Shown in pieces: positions 1-7,320 of a stretch of DNA of 13,349 nt (positions within the stretch are counted from its first letter, which is position 1; each line of letters begins with the position of its first letter). Position numbers and translations under genes: made by a program. The notes beneath the pieces were generated by a model that was not told where the DNA came from, ran no database searches, and saw nothing but the letters and a program-made list of their open reading frames with translations. Origin of the DNA: an uncultured Kordia sp. (GTDB lineage Bacteria > Bacteroidota > Bacteroidia > Flavobacteriales > Flavobacteriaceae); the NCBI GenBank assembly GCA_913054565.1, contig CAJXHW010000020.1, forward strand, positions 1-13,349, given 5' to 3'.

Positions 1-539
1 TGTGATTGCCCTAATAGTAAATTAGAGTTGTTATAGTTGAATACTTCAATTTTTTCTAAAACAGAATAATAAAACCCTTTGCTTAGTATACCCATTTCTA
101 GGCCAGCTAAAGGCCATAGATCAGATACATTTAAGATTATTTTTTTTCGTTTTAATTTGCAAATTAATACTCCAAAAAAACCAACAAATAAAGGAGAGCA
201 TTGTATGATAACTTTTTTAGGGGATTTTTTAAGTAGTAAAAAAAAGAATAAGTGAACTGCAAATGACAACATAGAAAATAAGCGTATAAACTTATTTTTT
301 GAATTGCTTGCTAACAGCCATAACCTGTAAACGGTAATGTTTTGCGCAGTATTCTTTGTTTGAAAACGACCTTTATAAGTGTTAAAGATCTCTCCAAAGG
401 GATAATTAGGGAAAGGACAAACTACTGTAACATTATAATCGTATTTAGTTAAAGATGATGCCAAAGTGTATATCCTGTTGGGTGCAGCGCCGCTCTCTGG
501 GGGGTAATAATTACTTATAATTAGAATATCTTTAGGCAT
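1..539 (-). CDS. Family 4 glycosyltransferase, WbuB-like (3' end outside the window)
   Basis: This is the first 179 codons of a glycosyltransferase that continues beyond base 1. The protein opens MPKDILIISNYYPPESGAAP, the N-terminal signature of GT-B fold GT4 enzymes of the WbuB/WcaI type, which add sugars to lipid-linked O-antigen or capsule intermediates at the cytoplasmic membrane. Residues 10-30 hold the NYYPPESGAAPNR region. A hydrophobic stretch lies at about 90-103 and a DLWP motif at 140-143, both typical of this subgroup before the C-terminal nucleotide-sugar domain, which is missing here. The ATG at 537-539 overlaps the end of the epimerase gene by 8 bases, so the two are probably translated together as the downstream part of the operon starting near 2918. 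The sugar transferred cannot be read from this half. Family assignment is firm; the WbuB subtype is an inference from motif resemblance. Confidence 0.85.
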   Translation of the reverse strand, partial: MPKDILIISNYYPPESGAAPNRIYTLASSLTKYDYNVTVVCPFPNYPFGEIFNTYKGRFQTKNTAQNITVYRLWLLASNSKNKFIRLFSMLSFAVHLFFFLLLKKSPKKVIIQCSPLFVGFFGVLICKLKRKKIILNVSDLWPLAGLEMGILSKGFYYSVLEKIEVFNYNNSNLLLGQS

Positions 540-1620
540 ATAATTCTAAAATACTTGAAATTATTCTTTCAGAAGATTTACCATCCCACAGTTGAGGAAT
601 TTGAGCTTGCCATTTACCTGCATGTAATTTGGTAAATGCATTGGTAATTTTATCAACGTTGCTCCCTACCAATATATTTGTGCCTAGAGTACATGTTTCC
701 GGTCTTTCAGTAGAATCTCTAAAAGTAATACATGGCACATTTAAAATAGTAGCTTCTTCTGTTATTCCTCCTGAATCTGTTAAAACTGCTGTGGCATGTT
801 TTACCAAATAAATAAAAGATAAATAACCCTGTGGGCTTACAAAATGAAGGTTGTTAAAATTTAATTCCAGGCCTTCTAATAGTTTCTTTGTTCTTGGGTG
901 TACCGGGAAAATTATTGATTTTCCTTTACAATTATCAACAATTGTTGTGATAAGTTCTTTAAGCTGCCTCTCACCATCAACGTTTGAAGGTCGGTGTAAT
1001 GTTAATACAAAATAGTCATTTTTTTGTAATTGTAAATCGTTCCAAAAACTAGGTTGTTGTATGCGTGTAATATTATTTAATAAGGTGTCTATCATTACAT
1101 TACCTACAAAGTGAATACGGTCATTTTCAATTCCCGCTTGAGATAAATTTTCGCCTGCAAGCGTTGAGGTTGTGTAAAAATAATCAGTAATACTATCAGT
1201 CACCATTCTGTTTATTTCTTCTGGCATTTTCATGTCTCCAGACCTAATACCAGCTTCAATATGAGCAACTTTAATATGAGCTTTTTTAGCTACAATTGTA
1301 CACGCCATTGTTGATGTTACATCGCCAACCACAAGTACTAAGTCTGTAGGGTTGTCTGCTAACTCTTTTTCAAAAGCAACCATAATTGCCCCGGTTTGTT
1401 CGGCTTGAGTCCCACTTTTAACCTCTAAATTAATATGTGGTTTAGGTATATTTAGCTCTTCAAAAAAAGTGTCGCTTAAATTTTTATCATAATGCTGCCC
1501 AGTATGAACTAGCCTATAATTAACATTAACACCAATTTTTTGTTGTTTAACTATTTCATGAATGATTGGTGCAATTTTCATGAAATTTGGACGTGCACCT
1601 GCTATTATTGTAATGTTCAT
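532..1620 (-). CDS. wecB: UDP-N-acetylglucosamine 2-epimerase, non-hydrolysing
   Basis: This cytoplasmic enzyme interconverts UDP-GlcNAc and UDP-ManNAc, supplying ManNAc-type sugars for surface polysaccharide. The 362 residues match the usual family length. Visible signatures are GARPNFMKIAP (8-18), VHTGQHYD (38-45), the acidic D100 in VVGD, E122 in HIEAGIRSGD, PEEINR (133-138), H209 in TLHRPSN, HPRTKK (241-246), the UDP-binding TDSGGITEEA (281-290) and TERPE (304-308). These cover the positions corresponding to the catalytic Asp, Glu, Glu and His of E. coli WecB. The N-terminal half resembles the broad non-hydrolysing group rather than FnlC-type fucosamine epimerases. Its ATG overlaps the stop of the capK-like gene (4 bases, ATGA) and its end overlaps the glycosyltransferase start, so it is the middle gene of a polysaccharide operon. 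No key residue appears to be missing. Confidence 0.95.
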   Translation of the reverse strand: MNITIIAGARPNFMKIAPIIHEIVKQQKIGVNVNYRLVHTGQHYDKNLSDTFFEELNIPKPHINLEVKSGTQAEQTGAIMVAFEKELADNPTDLVLVVGDVTSTMACTIVAKKAHIKVAHIEAGIRSGDMKMPEEINRMVTDSITDYFYTTSTLAGENLSQAGIENDRIHFVGNVMIDTLLNNITRIQQPSFWNDLQLQKNDYFVLTLHRPSNVDGERQLKELITTIVDNCKGKSIIFPVHPRTKKLLEGLELNFNNLHFVSPQGYLSFIYLVKHATAVLTDSGGITEEATILNVPCITFRDSTERPETCTLGTNILVGSNVDKITNAFTKLHAGKWQAQIPQLWDGKSSERIISSILELYA

Positions 1621-2918
1621 GACTTTATAAGTGATGTAAATTGTTTTAGTTTTCCGCTTTTTGAACGTTCAAGTTGCTCAAATTTATGAAATGAAATGTT
1701 AAGATTAGGCTCTAAATACTCATATAATGCATCTTTGATAGTTTTTTGTTCCATTAAAGATAATTGTTGATTAGCAGAATATTGTATTTCAAAAGTATCT
1801 TTTGCTGTCTGTATGACCTTTATTTCTTTTATAGCACTTGAATCTTTAATAACTGATTTTGTGATGTAATAAAAAGTAAGACCAGGAGCAGTTTTACCAC
1901 TGGGCAAATGAATTAAATCTTCTTTCCGCCCTTCTAATTTTTCTAAAATAATAGTTTTCGAATCTATTTTTGTTAGAGTGCCTATATCACCTAAATCGTA
2001 TCTTATAAATGGGTGTGCTTTGTTGTATAATGATGTTATAATAATTCGTCCAATTTCACCGTAAGGTAAAGGTTTATCATTTACATCAATAATTTCTATG
2101 AACAATGATTCGGTGTTAATAATCCACTGGTTTTTGGTGTTTTGAAAAGCAATTAAATCTAATTCTGAAGCGCCATACTCGTTTATTATAGGTATTCCAA
2201 ACGCTTTGCTCATTGCTGTTTTATCTTCTTCGGCACACATTTCTGAGGTTACAACACAAGCTTTTAAACTCGGACAGATGTCTTTTAAAATTAGATTCTT
2301 TGAGTTTAAATAGTTTGCAAAAGCAACAATAACAGTTGTATAGCCGTTTAAATAAACGAAATGATTTTTATTGAATTTATCAAGCCAATTTTCAAAGGCA
2401 ATATCTGACAAATCAAACACATTAAAGCGGTATCTATTAGAAAAAAAATCCTTCAAACGCTCTTTTAAGCGTGCTAAAGCATCGTTAGGAATACCATAAA
2501 AACGTGCTTGTTTTTTACCATATAAACCATGCCAATTAAATCGATTTCTGATAATAGCCCATGTTAATGCGTGGCTAAATTTGTCTTTTGCAAAAGAAAA
2601 AGGGTTGCCCGTAGAGCCAGATGTCTTGTTTGTGTATGTGTTTGTATTAGAAAACCCGTTACTCAACCTGCTTTGTAATGGAACTTGCAAATCCTTTTTT
2701 GTTAAAATAGGTAATTCACCCCATGTTGAAAAACCACCTTTACAAAAAGAGCTATAAAAGGAATTGTTTTTTAAATGATAATGAACAATATCTTTCTTAG
2801 CATTTATAACATACGATTCAATATTATGTGAATCTATATTTTGAATTTCACGTAACTTTTCTTGAGCTTCCTTAATAGGAAAACCGTTTAGTTTTAAAGA
2901 AAAATCTGTGATGTTCAT
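1617..2918 (-). CDS. CapK-like adenylate-forming enzyme (phenylacetate-CoA ligase family)
   Basis: This 433-residue protein belongs to the ANL adenylating superfamily, in the PaaK/CapK branch often found inside capsule and O-antigen loci. Motifs in order: the phosphate-binding loop TSGSTGNP (99-106), the adenine-side motif NEYGASE (246-252), the ribose-binding RYDLGD (306-311) and the hinge region EGRKEDLI (329-336). The C-terminal lid domain follows and ends KSGKLKQF, where the SGK lysine could be the adenylation-half-reaction lysine. The family activates a carboxylate with ATP. In polysaccharide clusters the acid and acceptor are generally unknown, so no substrate is assigned here. No signal peptide or membrane segment is visible, so it should be cytoplasmic. 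It is the first gene of the leftward operon, its stop overlaps the wecB start, and it is divergent from purD across 60 bases. The family is confident; the biological role is open. Confidence 0.85.
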   Translation of the reverse strand: MNITDFSLKLNGFPIKEAQEKLREIQNIDSHNIESYVINAKKDIVHYHLKNNSFYSSFCKGGFSTWGELPILTKKDLQVPLQSRLSNGFSNTNTYTNKTSGSTGNPFSFAKDKFSHALTWAIIRNRFNWHGLYGKKQARFYGIPNDALARLKERLKDFFSNRYRFNVFDLSDIAFENWLDKFNKNHFVYLNGYTTVIVAFANYLNSKNLILKDICPSLKACVVTSEMCAEEDKTAMSKAFGIPIINEYGASELDLIAFQNTKNQWIINTESLFIEIIDVNDKPLPYGEIGRIIITSLYNKAHPFIRYDLGDIGTLTKIDSKTIILEKLEGRKEDLIHLPSGKTAPGLTFYYITKSVIKDSSAIKEIKVIQTAKDTFEIQYSANQQLSLMEQKTIKDALYEYLEPNLNISFHKFEQLERSKSGKLKQFTSLIKS

Positions 2919-2929
2919 GTAATAAATAT

Positions 2930-2937
2930 TAGCTTTG
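2930..2937 (+). promoter_or_regulatory. Predicted -7 promoter box for purD
   Basis: The sequence TAGCTTTG fits the Bacteroidota primary sigma -7 consensus TAnnTTTG exactly and lies 41 bases before the purD ATG, giving a leader of roughly 35 bases. No convincing -33 TTG is visible at the usual distance. The box sits in a short dyad (TTAGC-ttt-GCTAA, 2929-2941). The divergent capK-like gene must also start transcription within this 60-base gap, but I see no exact box for it. Confidence 0.5.
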
Positions 2938-2978
2938 CTAAATTAAATTTTTACAACAACATAACTAAACAAAACACA

Positions 2979-4250
2979 ATGAATATTTTAATATTAGGTT
3001 CAGGAGGAAGAGAACATGCCTTTGCTTGGAAGTTGAGTCAGAGTAACCAATGTAGTAATTTATTTGTAGCGCCTGGAAATGCAGGGACTGCTAAAATTGC
3101 GACTAATATAGAAATTGGTGTAAATGATTTTGCTAAAATTAAGGAATTTGTTTTACAAGAGGATATTGAAATGGTAGTTGTGGGACCTGAAGATCCTTTG
3201 GTAAATGGAATTCACGACTTCTTTTTAAATGACTTCTTTTTAAATGATGTAATAGTAATTGGTCCTGAAAAATTAGGGGCAACTTTAGAAGGGAGTAAAG
3301 AATTTTCTAAAGAGTTTATGAGTCGTCATAATATTCCTACTGCAGCTTATGAGAGTTTTACAGCTGAAACCGTTGAAAAAGGATGTGAGTTTCTTGAAAC
3401 TTTAAATGCACCATATGTTCTTAAGGCAGACGGGTTAGCAGCTGGAAAAGGCGTGTTAATTATTGATAACTTAGAAGAAGCAAAATCTGCGTTAAGAGAA
3501 ATGTTGGTTGATGCTAAATTTGGCGATGCTAGTTCTAAAGTTGTTATAGAAGAGTTTTTAGATGGTTTAGAATTAAGTTGTTTTGTGTTGACTGATGGTA
3601 AAAATTATAAAATATTACCAACAGCAAAAGATTATAAACGTATCGGTGAAGGTGATACAGGTCTAAATACTGGAGGAATGGGAGCTATATCTCCTGTCCC
3701 TTTCTTAGATGATGAGTTAATGCAAAAAATTGAAGAGCGCGTTGTGAAACCAACAATAAACGGACTTCAAAAAGATAATATTCCATATAAAGGGTTTGTG
3801 TTTATAGGTTTAATTCGTGTTAATAATGAACCTTATGTTATTGAATATAATGTACGTATGGGTGATCCGGAAACGGAAGTTGTTATACCAAGAGTAAAAT
3901 CTGATTTAGTAGAACTGTTCAAAGCAGTAGGGTCTCAAACTTTAGATCAAGTTTCTATTGAATTAGACGATAGAGCAGCAACTACAGTGATGACAGTTTC
4001 AGGTGGGTATCCTGAGGCTTATGAAAAAGGAAAAGAAATTATAGGGTTAGAGACCATAGAGGATTCTATAGTGTTTCATGCAGGAACAACAACTAAAGAT
4101 GGTAAGGTGGTTACTAATGGCGGTCGCGTTTTAGCAATAACATCATATGGGCCTGATTTTAGAACAGCTTTAAAGACATCATATAAGAACGTATCAAAAT
4201 TTAATTTTGATAAAATGTATTATAGAACTGATTTAGGGTTTGATTTGTAA
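2979..4250 (+). CDS. purD: Phosphoribosylamine-glycine ligase (GAR synthetase)
   Basis: PurD catalyses ATP-dependent joining of glycine to 5-phosphoribosylamine, the second step of de novo purine synthesis, in the cytoplasm. The 423 residues match the usual length. The N-terminal domain begins MNILILGSGGREHA, followed by PGNAGT (32-37) and VVGPEDPLV (67-75). The ATP-grasp part shows LKADGLAAGKGV (148-159), the GDTGLNTGGMGA loop (225-236) and the metal-binding EYNVRMGDPETE (289-300). An unusual local feature is an exact 15-base tandem repeat giving DFFLN twice (residues 80-89); the frame is kept and the downstream IGP and EGSKEF motifs are intact, so the enzyme is probably functional. The gene stands alone, followed by a strong palindromic terminator. 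It marks the boundary between the polysaccharide operon on its left and the envelope-related genes on its right. Confidence 0.97.
   Translation: MNILILGSGGREHAFAWKLSQSNQCSNLFVAPGNAGTAKIATNIEIGVNDFAKIKEFVLQEDIEMVVVGPEDPLVNGIHDFFLNDFFLNDVIVIGPEKLGATLEGSKEFSKEFMSRHNIPTAAYESFTAETVEKGCEFLETLNAPYVLKADGLAAGKGVLIIDNLEEAKSALREMLVDAKFGDASSKVVIEEFLDGLELSCFVLTDGKNYKILPTAKDYKRIGEGDTGLNTGGMGAISPVPFLDDELMQKIEERVVKPTINGLQKDNIPYKGFVFIGLIRVNNEPYVIEYNVRMGDPETEVVIPRVKSDLVELFKAVGSQTLDQVSIELDDRAATTVMTVSGGYPEAYEKGKEIIGLETIEDSIVFHAGTTTKDGKVVTNGGRVLAITSYGPDFRTALKTSYKNVSKFNFDKMYYRTDLGFDL
3216..3245 (+). repeat. Exact 15-base tandem duplication inside purD
   Basis: Two identical 15-base units, GACTTCTTTTTAAAT at 3216-3230 and 3231-3245, lie head to tail in frame and encode DFFLN-DFFLN. 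They fall in the surface stretch between VVGPEDPLV and VIVIGP of PurD. The identity at every base, including wobble positions, suggests a recent slippage or template-switch event rather than chance similarity. Confidence 0.9.
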
Positions 4251-4268
4251 AAACCAAATAGTATAAAT

Positions 4269-4302
4269 AAAAAGCCCTTTGATTTAAATCAAAGGGCTTT
4301 TT
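4269..4302. terminator. Bidirectional terminator, 34-base perfect palindrome
   Basis: A perfect palindrome centred between 4285 and 4286 places GCCCTTTGATTT against AAATCAAAGGGC, flanked by A-runs on the left and T-runs on the right. Read on either strand it gives a G+C-containing stem followed by a U-tract. It lies 19 bases after the purD stop and 22 bases after the stop of the converging small membrane protein gene, so it can end both transcripts. Confidence 0.9.
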
Positions 4303-4324
4303 TATGTTGTGTAGTAACAGGAGT

Positions 4325-4552
4325 TTATTTGAAAAATGAGTGAGAAACTACGTCTCTTTTTTCAGTACCTTCGGCATTAAATATTTTTAATTGCTTTAAC
4401 CAATATAACATTGCTACAAAACCAATCACCATAAATACCCAGTTCAAAGTATTAGCTGACCACCAATTTGTAAGTTCTAATTTTGCTAAACTATGCATTG
4501 GCGATAAAAGAGCCATAAAAAAATCTTGTATTGCGTATACTAAATCTCTCAT
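4325..4552 (-). CDS. Small single-span membrane protein, DUF6341-like
   Basis: This 75-residue protein has an N-terminal amphipathic segment (MRDLVYAIQDFFMALLSPMH), a conserved-looking NWWSANTLNW stretch at 29-38, one membrane segment at about 36-51, then a short polar tail that starts KQLKIFNAEGTEKRD and ends SHSFFK. I recognise this pattern as a small family restricted to Bacteroidota (DUF6341 in my memory, not verified here). Its biochemical function is unknown. It is transcribed leftwards from an exact -7 box and converges on purD through a shared terminator. The divergent neighbour is a polytopic membrane protein. I believe homologues are sometimes mislabelled uracil phosphoribosyltransferase; nothing in this sequence supports that, since it has no PRPP-binding motif and is far too short. 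Confidence 0.85.
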   Translation of the reverse strand: MRDLVYAIQDFFMALLSPMHSLAKLELTNWWSANTLNWVFMVIGFVAMLYWLKQLKIFNAEGTEKRDVVSHSFFK

Positions 4553-4583
4553 TGTAACGATTTTTAATTTATTTTTATGCCAA

Positions 4584-4591
4584 CAAATATA
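4584..4591 (-). promoter_or_regulatory. Predicted -7 promoter box for the 75-residue membrane protein
   Basis: On the minus strand this reads TATATTTG, an exact match to TAnnTTTG, 31 bases before the ATG at 4552. That would give a leader of about 25 bases. The gap of 73 bases is shared with the rightward gene starting at 4626, for which only a degenerate match (TATTTTTT, starting near 4595) is seen. Confidence 0.5.
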
Positions 4592-4625
4592 CAGTATTTT
4601 TTTTCTGAAAAAAGAATAAACATAT

Positions 4626-5543
4626 ATGTTTACAGCAATTTTTAATAAATCTAAACCAATTAATCTTGTATTAGCATCTTTGTTATTGGTTTTTGGCTTT
4701 GTAATTTTTCAGATAAAATCAATTAATTTATTCAATTGGAATAATTTTTCATACAATTTATTTGAGTTGAGTATTGCGGTTTTAAGTCTTATGATTATTG
4801 AGTTTATAGTCAAGAAAAACTCAATTTCAGAGCAGAATAGTTTTGTTGTAATGTTTTTTTCAATATTCACTTTTTGTTTTTGGAACAGTTCAGAAACGCT
4901 TCCTTTAATGCTTTCAAATCTGTTTATACTTCTAGCATTACGGAAAATAATCAGTTTAAAAACGCAAACAAATACAACTCAGAAAATTTTTGATGCAGGG
5001 TTGTGGATTTGTGTGGCTGCATTATTTCATTTTTGGGCTATATTGTTTTTTATTGTACTATACATAAGCATCGCTTTCTATTCATCAGATTATTATAAAA
5101 ATTGGTTAATACCTTTGGTTAGTGTGTTTGTTGTTTTTACTATTATAACTGGTTATGAAATGATTATGCATAATACCTTTTATCAATTTTCTAACACAAC
5201 TATTGTACGAGGGTTTCATGATGTAAGTTCACAAATTGACATTGCAATTATGATATTTTTTTCATTAATTCTTATAGTCTCTTTATTTTTTCTATCAGCA
5301 AGTGTAAAATCTAAATTACAGAAAAACAAAATGTCCTTTGTGGTGCTATTGTTCGCTTTGTTGGTAGCATTAATAATTATGTTTATGGCACCAAATAAAA
5401 GTGTTTCAATGCTTTTGTATGCGTATTTTCCTTTAGCAGTATTGTTTACCGTTTTTTTTGAAAGAATACCCAAAGTACCTCTACAATCATTAATTCTTTA
5501 TTTATTATTATTTACATCTGTATTGCTGTGTTTTTTGTCTTGA
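4626..5543 (+). CDS. Polytopic integral membrane protein, DUF6427-like
   Basis: This 305-residue, very hydrophobic protein begins MFTAIFNKSKPINLVLASLL, an opening I associate with a Flavobacteriia-specific family (DUF6427, from memory). By eye there are about ten membrane segments, near residues 12-30, 44-62, 72-86, 90-106, 123-150, 159-179, 205-224, 236-255, 258-277 and 286-304, with short basic loops at 106-120 and 227-236. No catalytic motif is evident and its function is unknown. The size and topology recall membrane glycosyltransferases or polymerase-like proteins, but nothing specific supports that. It lies upstream of the DUF4254 protein and family 9 glycosyltransferase on the same strand, separated by 70 bases containing another promoter, so it may only partly share their transcript. 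Confidence 0.85.
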   Translation: MFTAIFNKSKPINLVLASLLLVFGFVIFQIKSINLFNWNNFSYNLFELSIAVLSLMIIEFIVKKNSISEQNSFVVMFFSIFTFCFWNSSETLPLMLSNLFILLALRKIISLKTQTNTTQKIFDAGLWICVAALFHFWAILFFIVLYISIAFYSSDYYKNWLIPLVSVFVVFTIITGYEMIMHNTFYQFSNTTIVRGFHDVSSQIDIAIMIFFSLILIVSLFFLSASVKSKLQKNKMSFVVLLFALLVALIIMFMAPNKSVSMLLYAYFPLAVLFTVFFERIPKVPLQSLILYLLLFTSVLLCFLS

Positions 5544-5566
5544 TAAAAGGATGTTAAAGCATGTCT

Positions 5567-5594
5567 TTTGAGTGTAAATAATATTGTACCTTTG
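5567..5594 (+). promoter_or_regulatory. Predicted promoter for the DUF4254-glycosyltransferase pair
   Basis: An exact -7 box TACCTTTG lies at 5587-5594, with a TTTG at 5567-5570 that could serve as the -33 box; the spacing of 16 bases is slightly short. The box ends 19 bases before the ATG at 5614, implying a leader of only about a dozen bases, which is short but plausible for this phylum. It would drive the DUF4254 gene and the glycosyltransferase behind it. Confidence 0.55.
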
Positions 5595-5613
5595 AGCTAC
5601 AAAAATTCTAATT

Positions 5614-6222
5614 ATGTTTACAGAAAAAGCAAATAAAATTTTCCAAGAGGTTATAGATACATATCATATAGTTGATGATCCTTACCAATCATTTGAAAAT
5701 AAGTATGATAAGGAAAATGATTTATTGGGACATTTATTATATAGAAAATGTTGGATTGACACTGTACAATGGCATTATGAAGATATTATCCGTGACCCAA
5801 ACATTGACCCTGTTGCAGCGTTAGTTTTAAAACGTAAAATTGATGCTTCAAACCAAGATCGTACAGATATGGTGGAGTATATAGATAGTTATTTTTTAGA
5901 AGATAATAAAGGTGTTGTTGCTAAAAATAACGCTACTATAAATACCGAAAGTCCTGCTTGGGGAGTTGATAGATTATCTATCTTGGCATTAAAAGTATAC
6001 CACATGAATGAAGAAGCAACTAGAACAGATGCTTCTGAAGTTCATAAAGCAGCTTGTCAGAAAAAATTAGATGTTTTGTTAGAGCAACGTGTTGATTTAT
6101 CTACAGCAATTGATACACTTTTAAGTGATATCAAGTCTGGTGATAAGTACATGAAGGTGTATAAGCAAATGAAAATGTATAATGATGATGAGTTAAACCC
6201 TGTATTGCGAACTCAAAAATAA
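5614..6222 (+). CDS. DUF4254 protein, helical, linked to a family 9 glycosyltransferase
   Basis: This soluble-looking 202-residue protein has no signal peptide or membrane segment. Three blocks look strongly conserved: WIDTVQWHYEDIIRDP (47-62), KRKIDASNQDRTDMVEYID (73-91) and NTESPAWGVDRLSILALKVY (110-129). They are rich in His, Glu, Asp, Arg and Asn within predicted helices, a pattern that suggests a polar active or binding site in a helical bundle, though I know of no demonstrated activity. I recognise it as DUF4254. The gene is followed after 46 bases by a heptosyltransferase-like gene on the same strand. That pairing is, to my recollection, recurrent in Bacteroidota, so a role in lipopolysaccharide core assembly is a reasonable inference but no more. 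Confidence 0.9.
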   Translation: MFTEKANKIFQEVIDTYHIVDDPYQSFENKYDKENDLLGHLLYRKCWIDTVQWHYEDIIRDPNIDPVAALVLKRKIDASNQDRTDMVEYIDSYFLEDNKGVVAKNNATINTESPAWGVDRLSILALKVYHMNEEATRTDASEVHKAACQKKLDVLLEQRVDLSTAIDTLLSDIKSGDKYMKVYKQMKMYNDDELNPVLRTQK

Positions 6223-6231
6223 CCGTCCTAT

Positions 6232-6261
6232 TTTTAGCGTTTTCAAATAACAATGCTAAAA
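6232..6261. repeat. Short inverted repeat between the DUF4254 and glycosyltransferase genes
   Basis: Seven-base arms TTTTAGC (6232-6238) and GCTAAAA (6255-6261) are separated by 16 bases, ending just before the glycosyltransferase ATG at 6269. The stem is weak and lacks a following T-run, so it is not a convincing terminator. At most it could tune read-through or translation of the downstream gene. Confidence 0.4.
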
Positions 6262-6268
6262 CAGTTGC

Positions 6269-7303
6269 ATGCCTAAATCCATACAGCATATATTAGTAAT
6301 ACGTCTCTCAGCAATGGGAGACGTTGCTATGTCTGTACCGGTTATTTCTGCTTTTGTAACTTATAACCCTAATGTAAAAGTAACGGTTTTAACACGAGCT
6401 TTTTTCGCTCCATTTTTTGAAGGAATTCCTAATGTAAATGTGTTTTCGCCTGACTTAAAAGTAAAGCACAAAGGTTTTTTAGGTATCAGAAAATTAGCTA
6501 AAGAATTATCAGAATTAAAAATTGATGCTGTTGCAGATTTGCATGATGTATTACGTTCTAATATTTTAATTCAGTTACTGCGTTTAAAAGGGATTCCGTA
6601 TAAGCAAATTGATAAGGGGCGTGCAGAAAAAAAAGCATTAACTAGGGCAACAAATAAAGTATTTAAACCTTTAAAAACTACGCACAATCGTTACGCAGAT
6701 GTTTTTAAGGAACTTGGTTTTCAGTTGAATTTATCTACCTATACTAGGTCTGTAAAAACTCCGTTGTCGGCTGATATATGGCAATATATTGGCGACACTG
6801 AAAAACAACTAATAGGTATTGCTCCGTTTGCGGCTCATAAAGGAAAAATGTATCCTTTAGAGAAAATGGAACATGTAATTAAAACACTTTCAAAGGAATA
6901 TTTTGTGTTGTTGTTTGGTGGTGGAAAGGACGAGAGAGAAGTGTTAGAAAAAATAGCTGTAAAATATAGTAATGTTGTTAATGTTGCTGGGCAATTTTCT
7001 TTTAATGAAGAATTAGCAATCATATCTAACTTAAAATTAATGTTAGCAATGGATTCTGCAAATGGTCATTTAGCCGCAATGTTTGGTGTTAAAGTAATTA
7101 CATTATGGGGTGCTACACATCCTTATGCTGGGTTTACACCTTTTAATCAACCAGAAACAAATCAGATTTTACCTGATTTAATAAAATACCCTTTAATTCC
7201 GACCTCTATTTACGGCAATAAACAAGTAGAGGGCTATGAAAATGTTATGTGTTCTATTTTGCCAGACACTATTATAAAGAGAATAAAAAAGGAGCTTAAT
7301 TAG
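6269..7303 (+). CDS. Family 9 glycosyltransferase (heptosyltransferase-like)
   Basis: This 344-residue GT-B enzyme is of the lipopolysaccharide heptosyltransferase family. The N-terminus ILVIRLSAMGDVAMSVPV is diagnostic, and D18 of the SAMGDV motif aligns with the catalytic Asp of WaaC/WaaF. Further marks are a central PFAAHKGKMYP (186-196), whose Lys corresponds to a donor-phosphate-binding Lys in the family, LLFGGGKDE (214-222), and the C-terminal donor site AMDSANGHLAAMFGVKVITLWGATHP (260-285). It probably works at the inner face of the cytoplasmic membrane, adding a sugar to the lipid A-core; the donor cannot be told from sequence, since many family members in this phylum may not use ADP-heptose. 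It follows the DUF4254 gene. Its last seven codons form one arm of a terminator shared with the converging S74 operon, and the two coding regions overlap by 8 bases. Confidence 0.92.
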   Translation: MPKSIQHILVIRLSAMGDVAMSVPVISAFVTYNPNVKVTVLTRAFFAPFFEGIPNVNVFSPDLKVKHKGFLGIRKLAKELSELKIDAVADLHDVLRSNILIQLLRLKGIPYKQIDKGRAEKKALTRATNKVFKPLKTTHNRYADVFKELGFQLNLSTYTRSVKTPLSADIWQYIGDTEKQLIGIAPFAAHKGKMYPLEKMEHVIKTLSKEYFVLLFGGGKDEREVLEKIAVKYSNVVNVAGQFSFNEELAIISNLKLMLAMDSANGHLAAMFGVKVITLWGATHPYAGFTPFNQPETNQILPDLIKYPLIPTSIYGNKQVEGYENVMCSILPDTIIKRIKKELN

Positions 7304-7320
7304 CTCCTTTTTTATTCTCT
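7278..7320. terminator. Shared bidirectional terminator lying inside two converging genes
   Basis: Nineteen-base arms (7278-7296 and 7302-7320) pair perfectly around a 5-base loop. The stem runs GGAGCT/AGCTCC next to the loop, then A6/T6, then a mixed outer part. Read either way, a stem is followed by a T-tract contributed by its own arm. The rightward stop codon TAG (7301-7303) and the leftward stop codon (7296-7298) both fall in the loop or its edge, so the arms themselves are coding. Confidence 0.9.

Noticed and set aside
629..811. Other open frames antisense to wecB, the S74 genes and the membrane protein
   Set aside because: They are shadows of well-supported genes on the opposite strand, with no recognisable domains and no upstream signals.
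532..1620. FnlC/WbjD-type fucosamine epimerase instead of WecB
   Set aside because: The motifs GARPNFMKIAP, VHTGQHYD and AHIEAGIRSGDMKMPEEINR fit the broad UDP-GlcNAc 2-epimerase group better, although the WbuB-like neighbour made the alternative worth considering.
4325..4552. Uracil phosphoribosyltransferase
   Set aside because: The label may exist for homologues, but the protein is 75 residues, membrane-spanning and lacks any PRPP-binding loop.
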